In this document: in pieces, positions 42,841 to 53,490 of the stretch
How the letters are laid out: the number at the start of each line of letters is the position of its first letter
How positions within the stretch are numbered: the first letter of the stretch is position 1
NCBI GenBank assembly: GCA_018881555.1
Contig: JACAXG010000121.1
Location: 1,735,858-1,799,857, forward strand
Length of the DNA: 64,000 nt
From: Amblyornis subalaris
Lineage: Eukaryota; Chordata; Aves; Passeriformes; Ptilonorhynchidae
Reading direction: 5' to 3'
Program-made: the position numbers and the translations under genes
The notes under the pieces: model-generated
Told to the model about the DNA's origin: nothing
Database searches by the model: none
Seen by the model: the letters and a program-made list of their open reading frames with translations, nothing else

Positions 42841-45599
42841 TTTTATATGTAAAAAGTAGCTTGATAAATTCCAAGGCACTTTTAAGATATCAGTTGAAGA
42901 TAAAATTCCTGGTGAATAATTTCTCAAGTCTANGAGTGAAGCTTGAGGCAGCAAAAACTGGGGGACAGCAGGTTGCAAAACACCTCTCAGAAAGAAAAAA
43001 AAGACTTTTAATGCATTTTCCAAAATAATGTGCCAGTCTCACCTAATACAGCCCATCTGTATGATACAGCTGATGTTTCTGGCAACCTCAAGAGCTGCTG
43101 GATCCAGGCTCCACAGCATTATGTAAAGCGGTTTGCTGCGTTTCCATCCCGATAAGAAAATTCTTGGAAGTTGCCTAAAAGCCAGTAACTCTGGTGCTGC
43201 TCTGTTTCATTTTGCTGCCATGGAGCAGAGTCCTGAAGGCAGCCAGCTCGATGGGAGAGATGGTGGCTCCTGAGAGATCCTTCCCACGCGTTTTCCCATT
43301 CCTAAGGGTAAAACTGAGTTTGGAAAACTTCAGCTTGGAGCACTTTTTTCTTACTCATATCTGGGATGTTAGTGGTCAGCATCAATATTAAAGACCGAAG
43401 TTTCAAATCACGTGTTTAACCTGAAAAATACCTGGGATGGCAGGGAAATAGAACATGGGAAATGGGCCTGGAAATGACATCTGAAGTAGCTGAGTCCTGT
43501 TCCCTGACTTCACAGGAAGATACATAGTGTAGCTCCTTTCATGCATTGACCAGTTTTTTATTTTTAAATAGCATAAAAAATTTTCTCCTGCTGCTGCTCT
43601 CAAAAGCTCCTCCAAAACTTCCTTCCTCTCATGGTTTGAAACATTCTCCTGGCATCCTGCTGACATTTCTCTAATGGTAGCTTCTATGTGCAGGCATTGC
43701 CTTTAGCTTAAATAGCTCTTCTCTTTCACGTATTTTCAGAAAGAAAAGTCATATACCTGCTGAGACATTTTCAGTGGCCCAAAAAAAAAGCTAAATAAGC
43801 CATTTTCTGTAGTGTTTTTAGTGTGAGATCACTTGTTCCATTTGTCTTAATTTCCTTTCATAGAGCTAACGGATTTCAGCTTTTGAAAATTATCACCTTA
43901 TGATGGTTTCAACTTTTAGGACCTACTTCTTTNTGACAATTTTGAAAATTTTGCTTATTTTTCCTCCCATCCTCTGCAGACANTCCTTTTACACCTTCAT
44001 TAAAGTCCTTTTTGCAGCTTCTCCAGTCTGAATTCATCAGCATTGGACTCGAGTGACCTGAGCTGCATGCAGCANGCAAGAGGACCTCTGAGAGTGCCAG
44101 CTATGGAAAATATTATCATTCATTTGCACCAAGTGACCTACCAGTTTAATATAAATATTCTCTAAAGGCCTGGGCAGAGGCTTCACGCTGAATTAGTGCA
44201 TCATTTTAGAGCCAGCAACTGGAGAAAGGATAGGAGCAATACAGGCTGGTCCTGTGTTAGCCTCACCTCCCTATTACCTGTGGGTGAAATTAACGGGAGA
44301 TGCTTGACTGCATTTCCCATGAATCAATGAGAAGTGTATTTGTATGTCTGAAAACAGTCGTAGCCCCAGTGAACACCCTCTTCCTGAAAACAAACTAAAT
44401 GAAAATCACCTCCAAGATTTCCTTTTCCCAGTCTCCAGCAGCAGAAAGCCCCAGAGCCCTCNGACCGGAGTGACAGGAGCCGCCGGTTAAAACTGAGAGT
44501 GCAGCCCAGCCACCAGTCCCTCATCGTGATTTAGATGGATAATTAGTCAGGGAACAATTCCACTGTTGAAAAGTCTGTGAGGCTGGGATCAAACCAACTC
44601 AGCACTGCAGGCAACTGTCATGAGATAAAGAGATAANATGAATGAGTTTGTGTTGCACTCGGAATGCACAGAGCCCGGTAGGGATGTAAAATATTGTTAC
44701 TAAATTCACCAGTGCTCTGTCGTAAGGAGACTTCCTGCAAAAGCAATGGATGGATAAAGCCCGGGCGGGTCCTGGACATAAATCATGTCGGTGAAGCAGT
44801 ACCTGCTCCGGGGGTGCACCCTGCCCTGCTCCAACAATGTCCCCTGGGCAAGGTTTATACCTGTGTGCCGCGGCCATGGCAACGCCGCTGATGACAAACA
44901 CAGCAGCTCCNCCGTGCCAGCTCTCCGGCTTTCCAGCGCAGCAAGGAACGGCTGGAGCCGGGCTGGGATCTCTCNGGCAGCGCCAGAGAGCTTGGGGGCT
45001 GCCCACTGGAAAGCTTTGGGGCAGTCAGGGAGGTAGGAGAGATGCTGGACCCGTCAGGACTCCTGACTGCACAACAGGGGGAGATACCTGTGTCCACCAG
45101 AACATTCCAGAGTGCTCTGGCAGCTCATTTCTAGCGTGGTGCCCTCCTGCCCCCCTCGGGGGGCTGCTTTGCTCCGGTCAGCAAGGTGAGGCGGGCGCTG
45201 GAGCACATCCATGGCTCCAGGATCCAGCCTGCTCCGGGGCTGAACGCCCACCCGTGGGCAGCGTGCTCCGCCCAGCACTTTGCTGGCTCAGTCACTGNGT
45301 GTACAAACTTTCCCAGGATCATCTGGACGGCTTTTCTCATCCCCTCAAGCACAAAGCTTGTAAGTGGGAACAGTGCCACTGGGACAAACTTCTGCGGGCA
45401 GGGAGCAACAGATCCCCTCGAGTGACTGATTCATTTACCACTGCCGCTGTCTGTCCTGACAGAGCCACTGCAGGTTCTCTCCCAGGGATGATGTTTCAGA
45501 CATGTAAAGGCAGAAGCAAAAGGATTACTCGTGGATGATGCTGGGATCAATCACTTATCCAGAGTGCAATTCAGAATTCAGCTTTGTTAAGGAGTTAGT
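42841..45599. other. Unique sequence, GC-rich from 44.85 to 45.3 kb
   Basis: No recognised gene. 44837-45538 is open on the plus strand for 233 codons including Ns, overlapped by minus-strand frames of similar quality, which argues for composition over coding. A good donor, GCAAG|GTGAGG at 45186, has a plausible acceptor at 45134 but would enclose only 51 bases. Confidence 0.55.
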
Positions 45600-46040
45600 C
45601 CAGAGCAGGGACACCAAGGGGATCAGAGGGATGGAACAGCTCTGCTGGGAGGAAAAGCTGGGAGAGCTGGGATTGTTCAGCCTCGGAGGGATGTAATTGT
45701 GGCCCTGCAGTGCCTGAAGGGAGCCCCCAGGAAAGATGGAGAGAGACTCTTTACAAGGGCTGNAGTGACAGGACAAGGGGGAATGGCTGCACACTGNCAG
45801 AGAGCAGGGTTAGATGGGATATTGGGAAGGAATTCTTCCCTGTGAGGGTGCTGAGGCCCTGGCACAAGTTTCCCAGAGAAGCTGTGGCTGCCCCATCCCT
45901 GGAAGTGCCCAAGGCCAGGTTGGATGGGGCTCTGGGCAACCTGGGATAGTGGAAGGTGTCCCTGCCCATGGCAGGGGGTTGGGACTGGATGATCTTCAAG
46001 GTCTCTTCCAACTCAGACCATTCCATGATTCCATGATTCT
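45600..46040 (+). mobile_element. CR1 LINE fragment, about 440 bp (type A)
   Basis: Covers CAGAGCAGGGACACCAAGGG, GATCAGAGGGATGGAACAGC, GATTGTTCAGCCTCGGAGG, TTGTGGCCCTGCAGTGCCTG, GACAGGACAAGGGGGAATGG, CTGTGAGGGTGCTGAGGCCC, GGTTGGATGGGGCTCTGGGC and the tail ATTCCATGATTCCATGATTC. Compared with the inverted copy at 30578, about 25 bases are missing between CAGCCT and the ATTGTGGCC block. With that copy it reconstructs which parts each has lost. Confidence 0.95.
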
Positions 46041-47453
46041 TGTACATTGTGCTTTTATAGCTCACTTTTTGATGCTGTGCCACAAGAAGTTCTCCCCAGA
46101 AGATCTGACACCTCGTGCTTCTCTTCTGAGCTGCAGAGGGAAAAGGAAAGGCTGGCTGGCAGCTCCTGTCGAGTCACCAGTGTGGGTTCTAATGCCAGGC
46201 AGGCTCCTCTGTAACCCTTTGACAAACCCTGCTGCTGTGGGGCTGCAAATGAGTACCAGGCTAATTGAGAACACAGGCCTAAAAATAGACGTGTCTGGGA
46301 AGTGATGAGTTTCCCACAGAAACATCAGGTTTTCATAAAAAACTCCAAAAACATGGAAGTTCTTTGTATAATGCAGAAAGGTTTTGGGTTACTGAGCTTA
46401 GCTTTTATGTTCTTCTTTTTGACCAACACTGAAGATTTTTGTTGGAAACTGTTGTTAACAAAAAATATTGGTTTCCCAAAGAAAACCACAGGTACTGACA
46501 AAATAATTTTTAAAAAATGATTAAGAAGTTAGGCTTAGCTTATACTTTTTTTTTCCTACTAATCTGCTTTCCTGCTTCTTTTATTTTTCTATTTTCTGCC
46601 CTGTCCTTCTCATGTGCGGCCCCCTTGGTGGTACCTACAAGGTATCAAGGGAAACCTTGAAAGTGCTTTCACCTTCCTCAGTTCTTCCCTCACTGTTTTT
46701 TCTCTTTGTCCACGTCTGTTACTGTTCCTTTTCTGTCCATTTATCTTTATGAGAAATAATCTTTCCTTTATCTTTTCCTTATCATATTCCTCCCCTCCCT
46801 TTTTTNTCCAACAGTTAGGTGTCTCTAATAATCTTTGCTCCTTCCTGCTTCCATCTTTTATTCTTTGTGACACCTTTGATAGCTGTGCTTTCACTTCCTT
46901 GTCTTCTCTCTGGGTGTTAACGTACGTTGGCAATCTTTCCCATCATTATCTCTGAATAGCACGTATTCCATAGGGCTTTAAAAAGGATAAGCAATTCTTA
47001 ATCATAATATTACAAGAGCTCAACAAGTAAATGTTATTTTATTAATTTTATGTGTGAGAATATCTACAGGCAGAAGTATTGATTAGCTTGGCCAAAGCCA
47101 CAAGGCAATTCTTCAATAGATCTGATGTCTCCTTCATCCCATCCTGTGGTCAGTCTATCAGACTNTTTTGCTCCTTCAGCTGCTGTGATACTCTATTTCA
47201 AATCTTCCTGGAAGTTCCTAGACTCTGGACTTCTGCAGGCTTCAATGCTGCTTTATTTTTCATCTTCCATCACTTGAAATTTGCCCTGTAAACTTTCTCG
47301 GGTGGAGATCAGCCGGCAGCAGCAGCAGAAGCATCAGGCCTGAGGGCAGCTGGGTCAGCAAGCACCACCTGCAGCATCTGAGGTCACTGCTCGTGGCCAC
47401 ACAACTAGAAATACAGAAAAAATAGTTGTGAAGATCAAGGAAACTTCATTCCG
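46041..47453. other. Unique sequence with pyrimidine-rich tract
   Basis: Nothing gene-like. The tract at 46545-46960 is listed separately; the remainder is AT-leaning with A-runs around 46510. Confidence 0.6.
46545..46960 (+). repeat. Pyrimidine-rich, strand-asymmetric tract
   Basis: C/T-rich plus strand (TTTTTTTTTCC, CTGCTTCTTTTATTTTTC, TTTTTCTCTTTGTCC, CTTCCTGCTTCC) over about 400 bases, resembling 20490-20930 in texture. The minus-strand frame through it (46610-46933) is lysine- and glutamate-rich simply because purine codons encode those residues. Confidence 0.55.
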
Positions 47454-47905
47454 TAGAGCCACAGAATCCCAGGATGGCTCAGGCTGGAAGAGACCACAGG
47501 GGGTCACCTGGTGCCACCTCCCTGCTCCAGTAGGGCCACTCCAGACCATAGGGCAGGGGATTGTGTCCAGACAGCTCTGGACACAGCTCTCCAGATATGC
47601 CTGACACGGCTGAGCAGAGGGGCAGGGTCACCCCCTGACCTGCTGGGAATNCTCTTCCCAATGCACCCCNGGACACCCCTGGCCTCATGTCCCCAGGGCA
47701 CTGCTGGCTCATGCACAGCCTGGTGTCCAGCAGCAGCCCCAGGTCCTTCTCCANGGAGCTGCTCCAGCAGGTCACCCCCAGCCTGTGCTGCTGCCTGGGG
47801 TTACTCCTCCCCGGGGGCACGACCCTGCGCTTGCCCTTGCTGAACTGCAGGCACATCCCTCCTTGGGGACATGAGGTGATGCAGGATCAAGTGTGCAGGG
47901 CATNG
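47454..47905 (-). mobile_element. CR1 LINE fragment with reverse-transcriptase remnant, inverted
   Basis: On the minus strand one frame (47856-47479) keeps recognisable C-terminal CR1 ORF2 sequence: a FSKGKRRV segment, an RSNPRQQHRLG segment, then EKDLGLLLDTRL and MSQQC, the order seen in CR1 polymerase tails. After the ISGELC region, which stands where the conserved HLEYC motif normally is, the coding sequence jumps directly to the element end, read on the plus strand as AGAGCCACAGAATCCCAGGA. So part of the ORF end and 3' UTR is deleted. The catalytic reverse-transcriptase residues lie upstream and are absent. Three or more Ns fall inside. Not functional. Confidence 0.9.
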
Positions 47906-48872
47906 TACCTGCAGAAAACTTCCTAAATGGCAGGATGAGCTGGGCTGCTGGGAGAACAAGCAGTGTGCCCCTGAGAGGAGAAACCAAGAATAGGTTAACA
48001 GACACACAGCATTTTCATTCGGGTTGCTTAGGCTGAGTTTCAGATTCACTAACCNGGGTGTTTTTCGCATGGGTTTGGGTTTCAGAATGAAAGCTTGCAT
48101 GATGGTGACAGGCCTGTGAGAAGAGAGGAGGAATTTGCTCCTGCTTCAGGGTGGGAAGGATCAGTACTTGAAGACTTCAAATTACTTTCATGTGCATGGT
48201 GTGTGTCAGTGGAGGATTTTTTTAATCATAGAACTAAAGTATGTATCTGGGCCCAGTCTGTTGGGCATGTGAGTACAACATATCTAGAGAGCTTTTTTCT
48301 GCAGATGAGAGAAATCTGATAAAACTTGGAATGCATTTCCAAGCACAGTTTACTAACTTTGAGAGGCCACTGATTCTATTTTGTGTTAGGACCATGTGTT
48401 AATTATAGATCTTCTATTTCTAGTGCAAGCTCCCTTCTCACCAGCCCAAAACGAGTTCAGTATTGCTTCAGGGAAAAGAGATAGGGTAAGCACAGTCCAG
48501 ATCAAACATAGCGTGGGTTTTGTGCTTTTCCTCCTCTTTTCTGGGAGGCTCAGACATTTCCAGAGGAGGTGGGTGGGAGAGAGCTGGATTCCTCAGGCAA
48601 AGAGAACATCACATTCCTCAAAGCCCACTTGATCCCAGGGCAAATAATACAAGGGGGTAGCTCTTGATTTCATCATGCGAAGTCCTTGTGCACCATCAGC
48701 TCACAGGGAAGTGCAAGTATTGGAGTCAGAGGCAACAGCCTTTCTCACAGAGGGCTTCTCCCGGTCTGAGGAGGTCCAAATTCTTCACCATGTCCTGTTG
48801 CCATTACCATCCAGAGCAACAGTGAGTTTTGAAGGCAACCAACTCTGAAAAGTTTGTGTTTGAGCTCACTTT

Positions 48873-48925
48873 AGAACCACAGAATATCTNGAGTTTGAAG
48901 GGACCCATGACCCCCTTTGTGCCCT
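48873..48925 (-). mobile_element. CR1 LINE tail-only fragment (type C), inverted
   Basis: GAACCACAGAATATCTNGAG followed by TTTGAAGGGACCCATGACC matches the terminal 50 bases of the 30012 copy (minus-strand reading). Extreme 5' truncation; the right border is unclear because homology fades at CCCCCTTTGTGCC. Confidence 0.65.
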
Positions 48926-49140
48926 CTTTGCTGGCTTGCCATGGTGCCACGGCTCCGTTCATGCCTCCCGGCGATGGAGGCCGTGTGCCAGCACTGAGAC
49001 ACACANGCTGCCCGAGCCTTGCTTTGTTTGATATGCGATGACAGCTCTTTAGAGGTGTCTGAGAAAAACAAATGAATGAAGAAGCAGTTCCTGGTGGCCC
49101 CTGCCAGCTGTTGACAACACCAAATAATTTGCTTTTCCTG

Positions 49141-49400
49141 AAACAGACCCGCTGCCGCTGGTGGATGATGTGGCGCGTAGGTGTCGTGTCAATCAATAAA
49201 GATGAAAAGTTGCTGAAGGGCAGGAACAGCAGCTGTGAGACTTCTTGCTGCTTTTCGTTCACAGGGAAATGGTATCAGAGCCTGTGTGATTTACGGCCGC
49301 GTTTATCTCACACGCCTCAGNGGGGACTCGCACAAGCAGATTGATTTTAGACAACATTTAAAGGTGGAACACAAACGGTTCATTCATAAAAAACTTATTT
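49141..49400. promoter_or_regulatory. Candidate conserved enhancer with HOX/PBX/MEIS-like site
   Basis: TGTCAATCAATAAA at 49187-49200 read on the other strand is TTTATTGATTGACA, joining a HOX-like TTTATTGAT with the PBX/MEIS-type TGATTGACA. Further on are GTGATTTACGGCCGCG, GTTTATCTCACACGCC, GCAGATTGATTTTAGAC and TTCATTCATAAAAAAC. CpGs are retained in an otherwise AT-leaning region. The block is motif-dense and not open in any long frame. Enhancer function is inferred, not shown. Confidence 0.3.
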
Positions 49401-49627
49401 TTGAAACCTTGGTTAGCATCTAAGCAAGTGTCTTGATTTGTAAAAACTACTAAGCAGCTTGCTTTGTGGGAACATCTGTATTTTTAAATCAACATCGGTC
49501 TCCCCAGTGATGAGATTTCTGCTTAGAAATCATATGACTTCATAATTTTGGAGTTCCTGGGCATAGAGGATAAGGATGAATGGATAAATTATTTTACTCC
49601 CCTTACGTCACAGACGACTGCATCATT

Positions 49628-49677
49628 TATAACAATAACAGACTCTATATAACAATATAACCCTTCATAACAACATC
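49628..49677 (+). repeat. Degenerate TATAACAA repeats
   Basis: TATAACAATAACAG, ATATAACAATATAACC and CATAACAACATCAG recur within 50 bases. Irregular spacing; simple low-complexity sequence. Confidence 0.6.
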
Positions 49678-49961
49678 AGACTCATCTGAAAGGTAGGCAG
49701 AATTTTTATCCTCATGACTGTTCAGAAATCTGTGCCAGAACCTCATGGGTTTGATGATTGTGCATTTCTCCTAAATGCTGTAACTGGTGTTTGGGGATAG
49801 GTGGGTTCACCAAAGGGCTGGAATCCTGCTACTGTCACGGGAAGAGTCAGACATTCGGCTCAAGTATTTTCCAAATGCTTTCATGGGTGTATGCACAGCC
49901 TCGTGATGGACAGGAGCCCAACTGCTGCAAGACCCTTCCCTGAATCAGAGCTCACAGCAGC

Positions 49962-50288
49962 TCTGCAGCTTCCTCCTGAGGGGAACAGGAGGAGCAGGCA
50001 CTGATCTCTGCTCTGTGACCAGGGACAGCACCCAGGGAACGGTTGCAGCTGTGCCAGGGAGGGTCAGGCTGGAGATCAGGGCNAGGTTCTTCTGTCCCCA
50101 GAGGGTGGTGGGCACTGAACAGGCTCCCCNGGGAATGGNCNNNGCNCCAAGGCTGCCAGAGCTCCAGGAGCATTTGGACAACNCTCCCAGGGATGCACAG
50201 GNTGGGATTGTTGGGGTGTCTGTGCAGGGCCAGGAGCTGCACTGGATGATCCTCTTGGGTCGGTCCCAGTTCAGGAGGGAATCCATGT
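49962..50288 (+). mobile_element. CR1 LINE fragment (type C), many Ns
   Basis: Forward counterpart of the 30012 copy: CTCTGCAGCTTCCTCC, GGCACTGATCTCTGCTCTGT, GGGAGGGTCAGGCTGGAGAT, CAGAGGGTGGTGGGCACTGA, GAGCATTTGGACAAC, GGGATTGTTGGGGTGTCTGT, GGCCAGGAGCTGCACTGGAT and GATCCTCTTGGGTCGGTCCC. It ends without a clear octamer tail. Eight Ns fall between 50130 and 50202, including NCNNN at 50139-50143, far denser than elsewhere. Confidence 0.93.
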
Positions 50289-51972
50289 AGTTTTATTCCA
50301 AGAGTGACTCCAGCTCCCCGCACTGGCCAGAAACACCCTTCTTCTTCATTTTCACCCAAATCACAATCACCATTGTGATGAAACCCTGGGAAATGGCAAA
50401 GGCAGGGGTGAGCAGCAGTTTGGGGAGTCAAAGCTGATGACCCAGTACTTCTGTGCCTGTTAGCTCGGAGCAGTCAGGGCTGATTTCTGCAGAGTGCCAT
50501 TTCCAGGGACCAGGATTGGCAGCTTTTTCTGGAGCAGCTGGTCTGGAGCCCTTCAGATGCAGGAAGCAGTGCACACCAGCCATGGGATGCCCCAGGTCCC
50601 TGTACAGAAATGGCTNCTGGAAAACACCTCTGGTGCTAAGCAAGCAAGGAGAGAGCAAAGTGAGGCACCCAGAATTACACTNTCCCAACGTGGCATATCC
50701 ATCTCATTCCATATTTCATTTATGGGGCAATGTAGCTGAGGTTTTGGCTTTCAGTCAAAAAAAAGGATTTTCCCAAGAAGTGAAATTGGATGAGGAATTA
50801 AGAAACCCCACCAAGTGACCAAAACACCTCCCAAGCACCATTTTCCACTATTCATATTTGAAAGAATTAAATGCGGTTTTAGTGCAAGGAATAACCCTAG
50901 GGTTATGAACTGGATAAGCTATTAGGAATTTTCCATTTCTGACTGATTGTGATCTCACATCAGTGTAACTCTGCTCACTTCAGTGGAATTACTTCGGAAT
51001 TGCTCTGATGGGAAAGCAGAATGAGGTCCTGTGATTCTATAACTATTTCTGCTAAGCTGTTCGCATATGCCTGAGAGAAGCAGCTTTTAAGAAAATATAG
51101 TGGAATTTAGAGCCCATTTTTCATCAGTTCAGTTAATCAGTTTACTTTGGTCTACTGATCACTTCTGCTGCTTTGCATGTGATTGTCCTTATAAGTGAGG
51201 TCAGCTTTATAGGGAAGGAAAATATCCTTTATAAGCCCACATGGTATCACTAGAAGAAACAGACAAGTTGGGCACCTATAAAGGGTATTTTTAAATCTTT
51301 CTAAAGACAAAGTTTTACCTGCAATTAACCATTTATTGCTCTATGTTATAGCTCATAAGAAACAACAGGTTGTCATTATAAGACCCTAAGGCAGATCTTG
51401 ATTTCTTTTGCTTCTGTCAATAGGAAACTACTGCTGACCTGTCTGCCGTGACAACTCATCCTTGAAGGGTGGCAGGAACACCCCAAGGTCCTCTCTTAGA
51501 GTGTGACATATGCTTCTCCTCCAGCTGGAATCACAGAGTATCCTGAGCTGGAAGGGATCCACAAGGATCATCGAGCCCAGCTCCAGGAGAACAATAGCAA
51601 CATGCCAGTGTTTTATGAAGGAGCACCCTGAGTGCCCCACTCCGGAAAAGGGTCACAAATTGCAGAGCTGTTCAGCAGGGGAGCAGATTTCAATGCTTTC
51701 TTGGCTACACTGTGAACGTGAGCAGAAAGGGTTGGAAGGGCTGAAGCTCCATCTCTCTACCTCCTTCCTGCATGGTGTATCCACCAAATGCATGAATAGC
51801 AGGATTTGGCCATAAATTCTGAAAGTGACTGAATAATTTAGGTCCACAGACATCTGTGAAGTCCAAAGCCCCACTCAGAGCTGAGCTAATTTCTGCCTGA
51901 AAAGATTTTTCAGGGTCTTCTCTAACCAAGTTCTGAATGTGCCAATATTGATATGTACTGATATGTCTCTGT
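50289..51972. other. Unique non-coding sequence
   Basis: No gene or strong signal apart from the CR1 tail at 51529. Mixed AT-leaning composition; open frames are short and overlap. Confidence 0.6.
51529..51588 (-). mobile_element. CR1 LINE tail-only fragment (type C), inverted
   Basis: GAATCACAGAGTATCCTGAG, CTGGAAGGGATCCACAAGG and ATCATCGAGCCCAGCTCC match the element end of the 30012 copy closely. About 60 bases remain, the typical result of very early abortion of reverse transcription. Confidence 0.85.
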
Positions 51973-52212
51973 CAAATTGACAGAGTCAGTTTAGATTGGA
52001 TATTAGGGATAAATTCTTCCCTGTGAGGGTGGGGAGGCCCTGGCACAGGTTGCCTAGAGAAGCTGTGGCTGCCCCACTCCTGGACATGTTCAAGGCCAGG
52101 TAGGATGGGGCTTGGAGCAACCTGGGATAGTNGAAGGTGTCCCTGCCCATGGCAGGGGCTGGAACGAGATGATCTTCAGGGTCCCTTTCCCACCCAGGCT
52201 ATTCCATGATTT
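51973..52212 (+). mobile_element. CR1 LINE 3' fragment (type A end)
   Basis: AAATTGACAGAGTCAGTTTAG, ATTGGATATTAGGGATAAAT, CCCTGTGAGGGTGGGGAGGC, GGTTGCCTAGAGAAGCTGTG, GGATGGGGCTTGGAGCAACC and GATGATCTTCAGGGTCCC, ending CTATTCCATGATTT. Differs from the 4565 copy by scattered substitutions (for example CATGTTCAAGG for AGTGTCCAAGG). Confidence 0.95.
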
Positions 52213-52639
52213 GCCTGTAGGCACAGGGCCAGTCACCTATAATGTACCAAAACAGAGATGGATTGGAGGGCTGGAATCAGATGTGTTCCAGGGCTGGAAT
52301 AAGACTTCAAATGGATTTAAGCTTCAGGGATTTTGGAGAGGAACAGTTTAACCAACCTAATCCCACAGGGCTGAATCCGGCAGTTATCAATATCCCCAGA
52401 GGAAAAGAAGTAGCTTCTGCAGCCTTTTGATTAACTGAGCATAAAATGAGCCGTCCTCCCCTTACTGTTTTAATTAGATATGAATGAACCAGTTCAAACC
52501 ACATAAAAATTGACTTCTGACTCCTCTGCGTGTACATTAACCACTAGGTCACGGTTTTATTTTTTTCCCTGAGAAAACCAATTTTCCCAGAAGGCAGAAT
52601 GGCATTTAGAAGCACTCCCACCGTATCTTCCTCCATCCC
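52213..52639. other. Short unique stretch between two CR1 copies
   Basis: Nothing recognised. AT-leaning, with no open frame above 80 codons. Confidence 0.6.
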
Positions 52640-52792
52640 GGGGCTGTTCAAGGGGCAGGAGGGCTAAAGCCGGGTCGGACGGGGCTCTGAGCAACCTGGG
52701 ATAGTGGAAGGTGTCCCTGCCCACGGCAGGGGCTTGGAATGAGATGATCTTTAAGGTCCCTTCCAGCGCGGGCCATTCGGCGATGCTGTGAT
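52640..52792 (+). mobile_element. CR1 LINE 3' fragment (type A), CpG-altered
   Basis: CTGTTCAAGGGGCAGGAGGG, TCGGACGGGGCTCTGAGCAA, GGAAGGTGTCCCTGCCCACG and GATGATCTTTAAGGTCCC, ending CCATTCGGCGATGCTGTGAT. The tail has changed to a CpG-bearing form and the copy abuts the CpG island on its right, so its CpGs may be better preserved than in other copies. Confidence 0.9.
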
Positions 52793-53145
52793 ACGGCCAC
52801 GACCCCCGTTGGTGGCCAGCAAGTGCTGGCAGATGTCGACGCTTGGGTGGTCGATATTCCAGCGGCACAGGGAAGGAGGGCAGGCTGACACGGGCGGGCT
52901 GCTGGGCAGCCCGGAGGCGGTGGGGCTGTTTTGGGGGTTTCGGGCGCGGTAGCGCGGGCAGCGCTGCCCTCTGCTGGGTACCGCCCGCCGGGCGCTGCCT
53001 CCCGCAGCATCNGCGGAACGGGAGGAGCCCGGCGCCTTCCCTGCCACCAGCCGCGTCCTGCTGTTATCCCGCAGCACCCTCGGGGGTGGCAGCGCAGCTT
53101 TGCTGCTTCCTCGCGTGTGTGTGTATTTGCCGGCGATGGGGAGGT
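52793..53145. promoter_or_regulatory. CpG island between two CR1 copies
   Basis: Dense CpG over about 350 bases, for example GTTTCGGGCGCGGTAGCGCG, CCGCCCGCCGGGCGCTGCC and CACCAGCCGCGTCC. A first exon is not evident. Plus- and minus-strand frames are both open through it, so reading frames give no direction. It may be a promoter or simply a GC-rich remnant preserved from methylation. Confidence 0.45.
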
Positions 53146-53230
53146 GCAGCTGCACTGCGAACTCATCCATCCCATGGAGATCCACCTCGGAAGTCTCTGT
53201 CAGATAGAACAAACAAGCGACGTAACAATA

Positions 53231-53490
53231 GGAAACGGCCTCGAGTTGCCAGGGGAGGGTCAGGCTGCACATCAGGAAGAATTTCTTCACTGTAAGGGTG
53301 GTCAGGCATTGGCAGGGGCTGCCCAGAGAGGTGGTGGAGTCCCCATCCCTGGAGGTGTCCGAGGAACGCCTGGACGTGGCACACAGTGCTCTGGGCTGGG
53401 TGACAAGGTGGGGATCACNCAAAGGTTGGACTCGATGACCTGGGGAGATCTTCTCCATCCCGAATGATTCTGTGATTCTGTGATTCTGTG
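53231..53490 (+). mobile_element. CR1 LINE 3' fragment (type B end), well preserved
   Basis: GGAAACGGCCTCGAGTTGCC, GGGGAGGGTCAGGCTGCACA, GAAGAATTTCTTCACTG, CCCAGAGAGGTGGTGGAGTC, GGAGGTGTCCGAGGAACGCC, GGACGTGGCACACAGTGCTC, AGGTTGGACTCGATGACC and three exact ATTCTGTG octamers at the end. This is the clearest type B end in the window and defines that type against 10008 and 13460. Confidence 0.96.

Larger units (their letters stand above)
47906..49961. other. Unique sequence with enhancer-like block
   Basis: A splice-site pair (acceptor CTATTTCTAG at 48423, donor AGG|GTAAGC at 48486) would bound a 62-base exon, but nothing links it to others. Contains a CR1 tail at 48873, the block at 49141-49400 and TATAACAA-type repeats at 49628-49677. 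No gene is called. Confidence 0.55.

Noticed and set aside
46610..46933. Lysine/glutamate-rich minus-strand frame resembling a coiled coil
   Set aside because: It is the purine-rich complement of a pyrimidine tract, which always translates to K, E, R and G.
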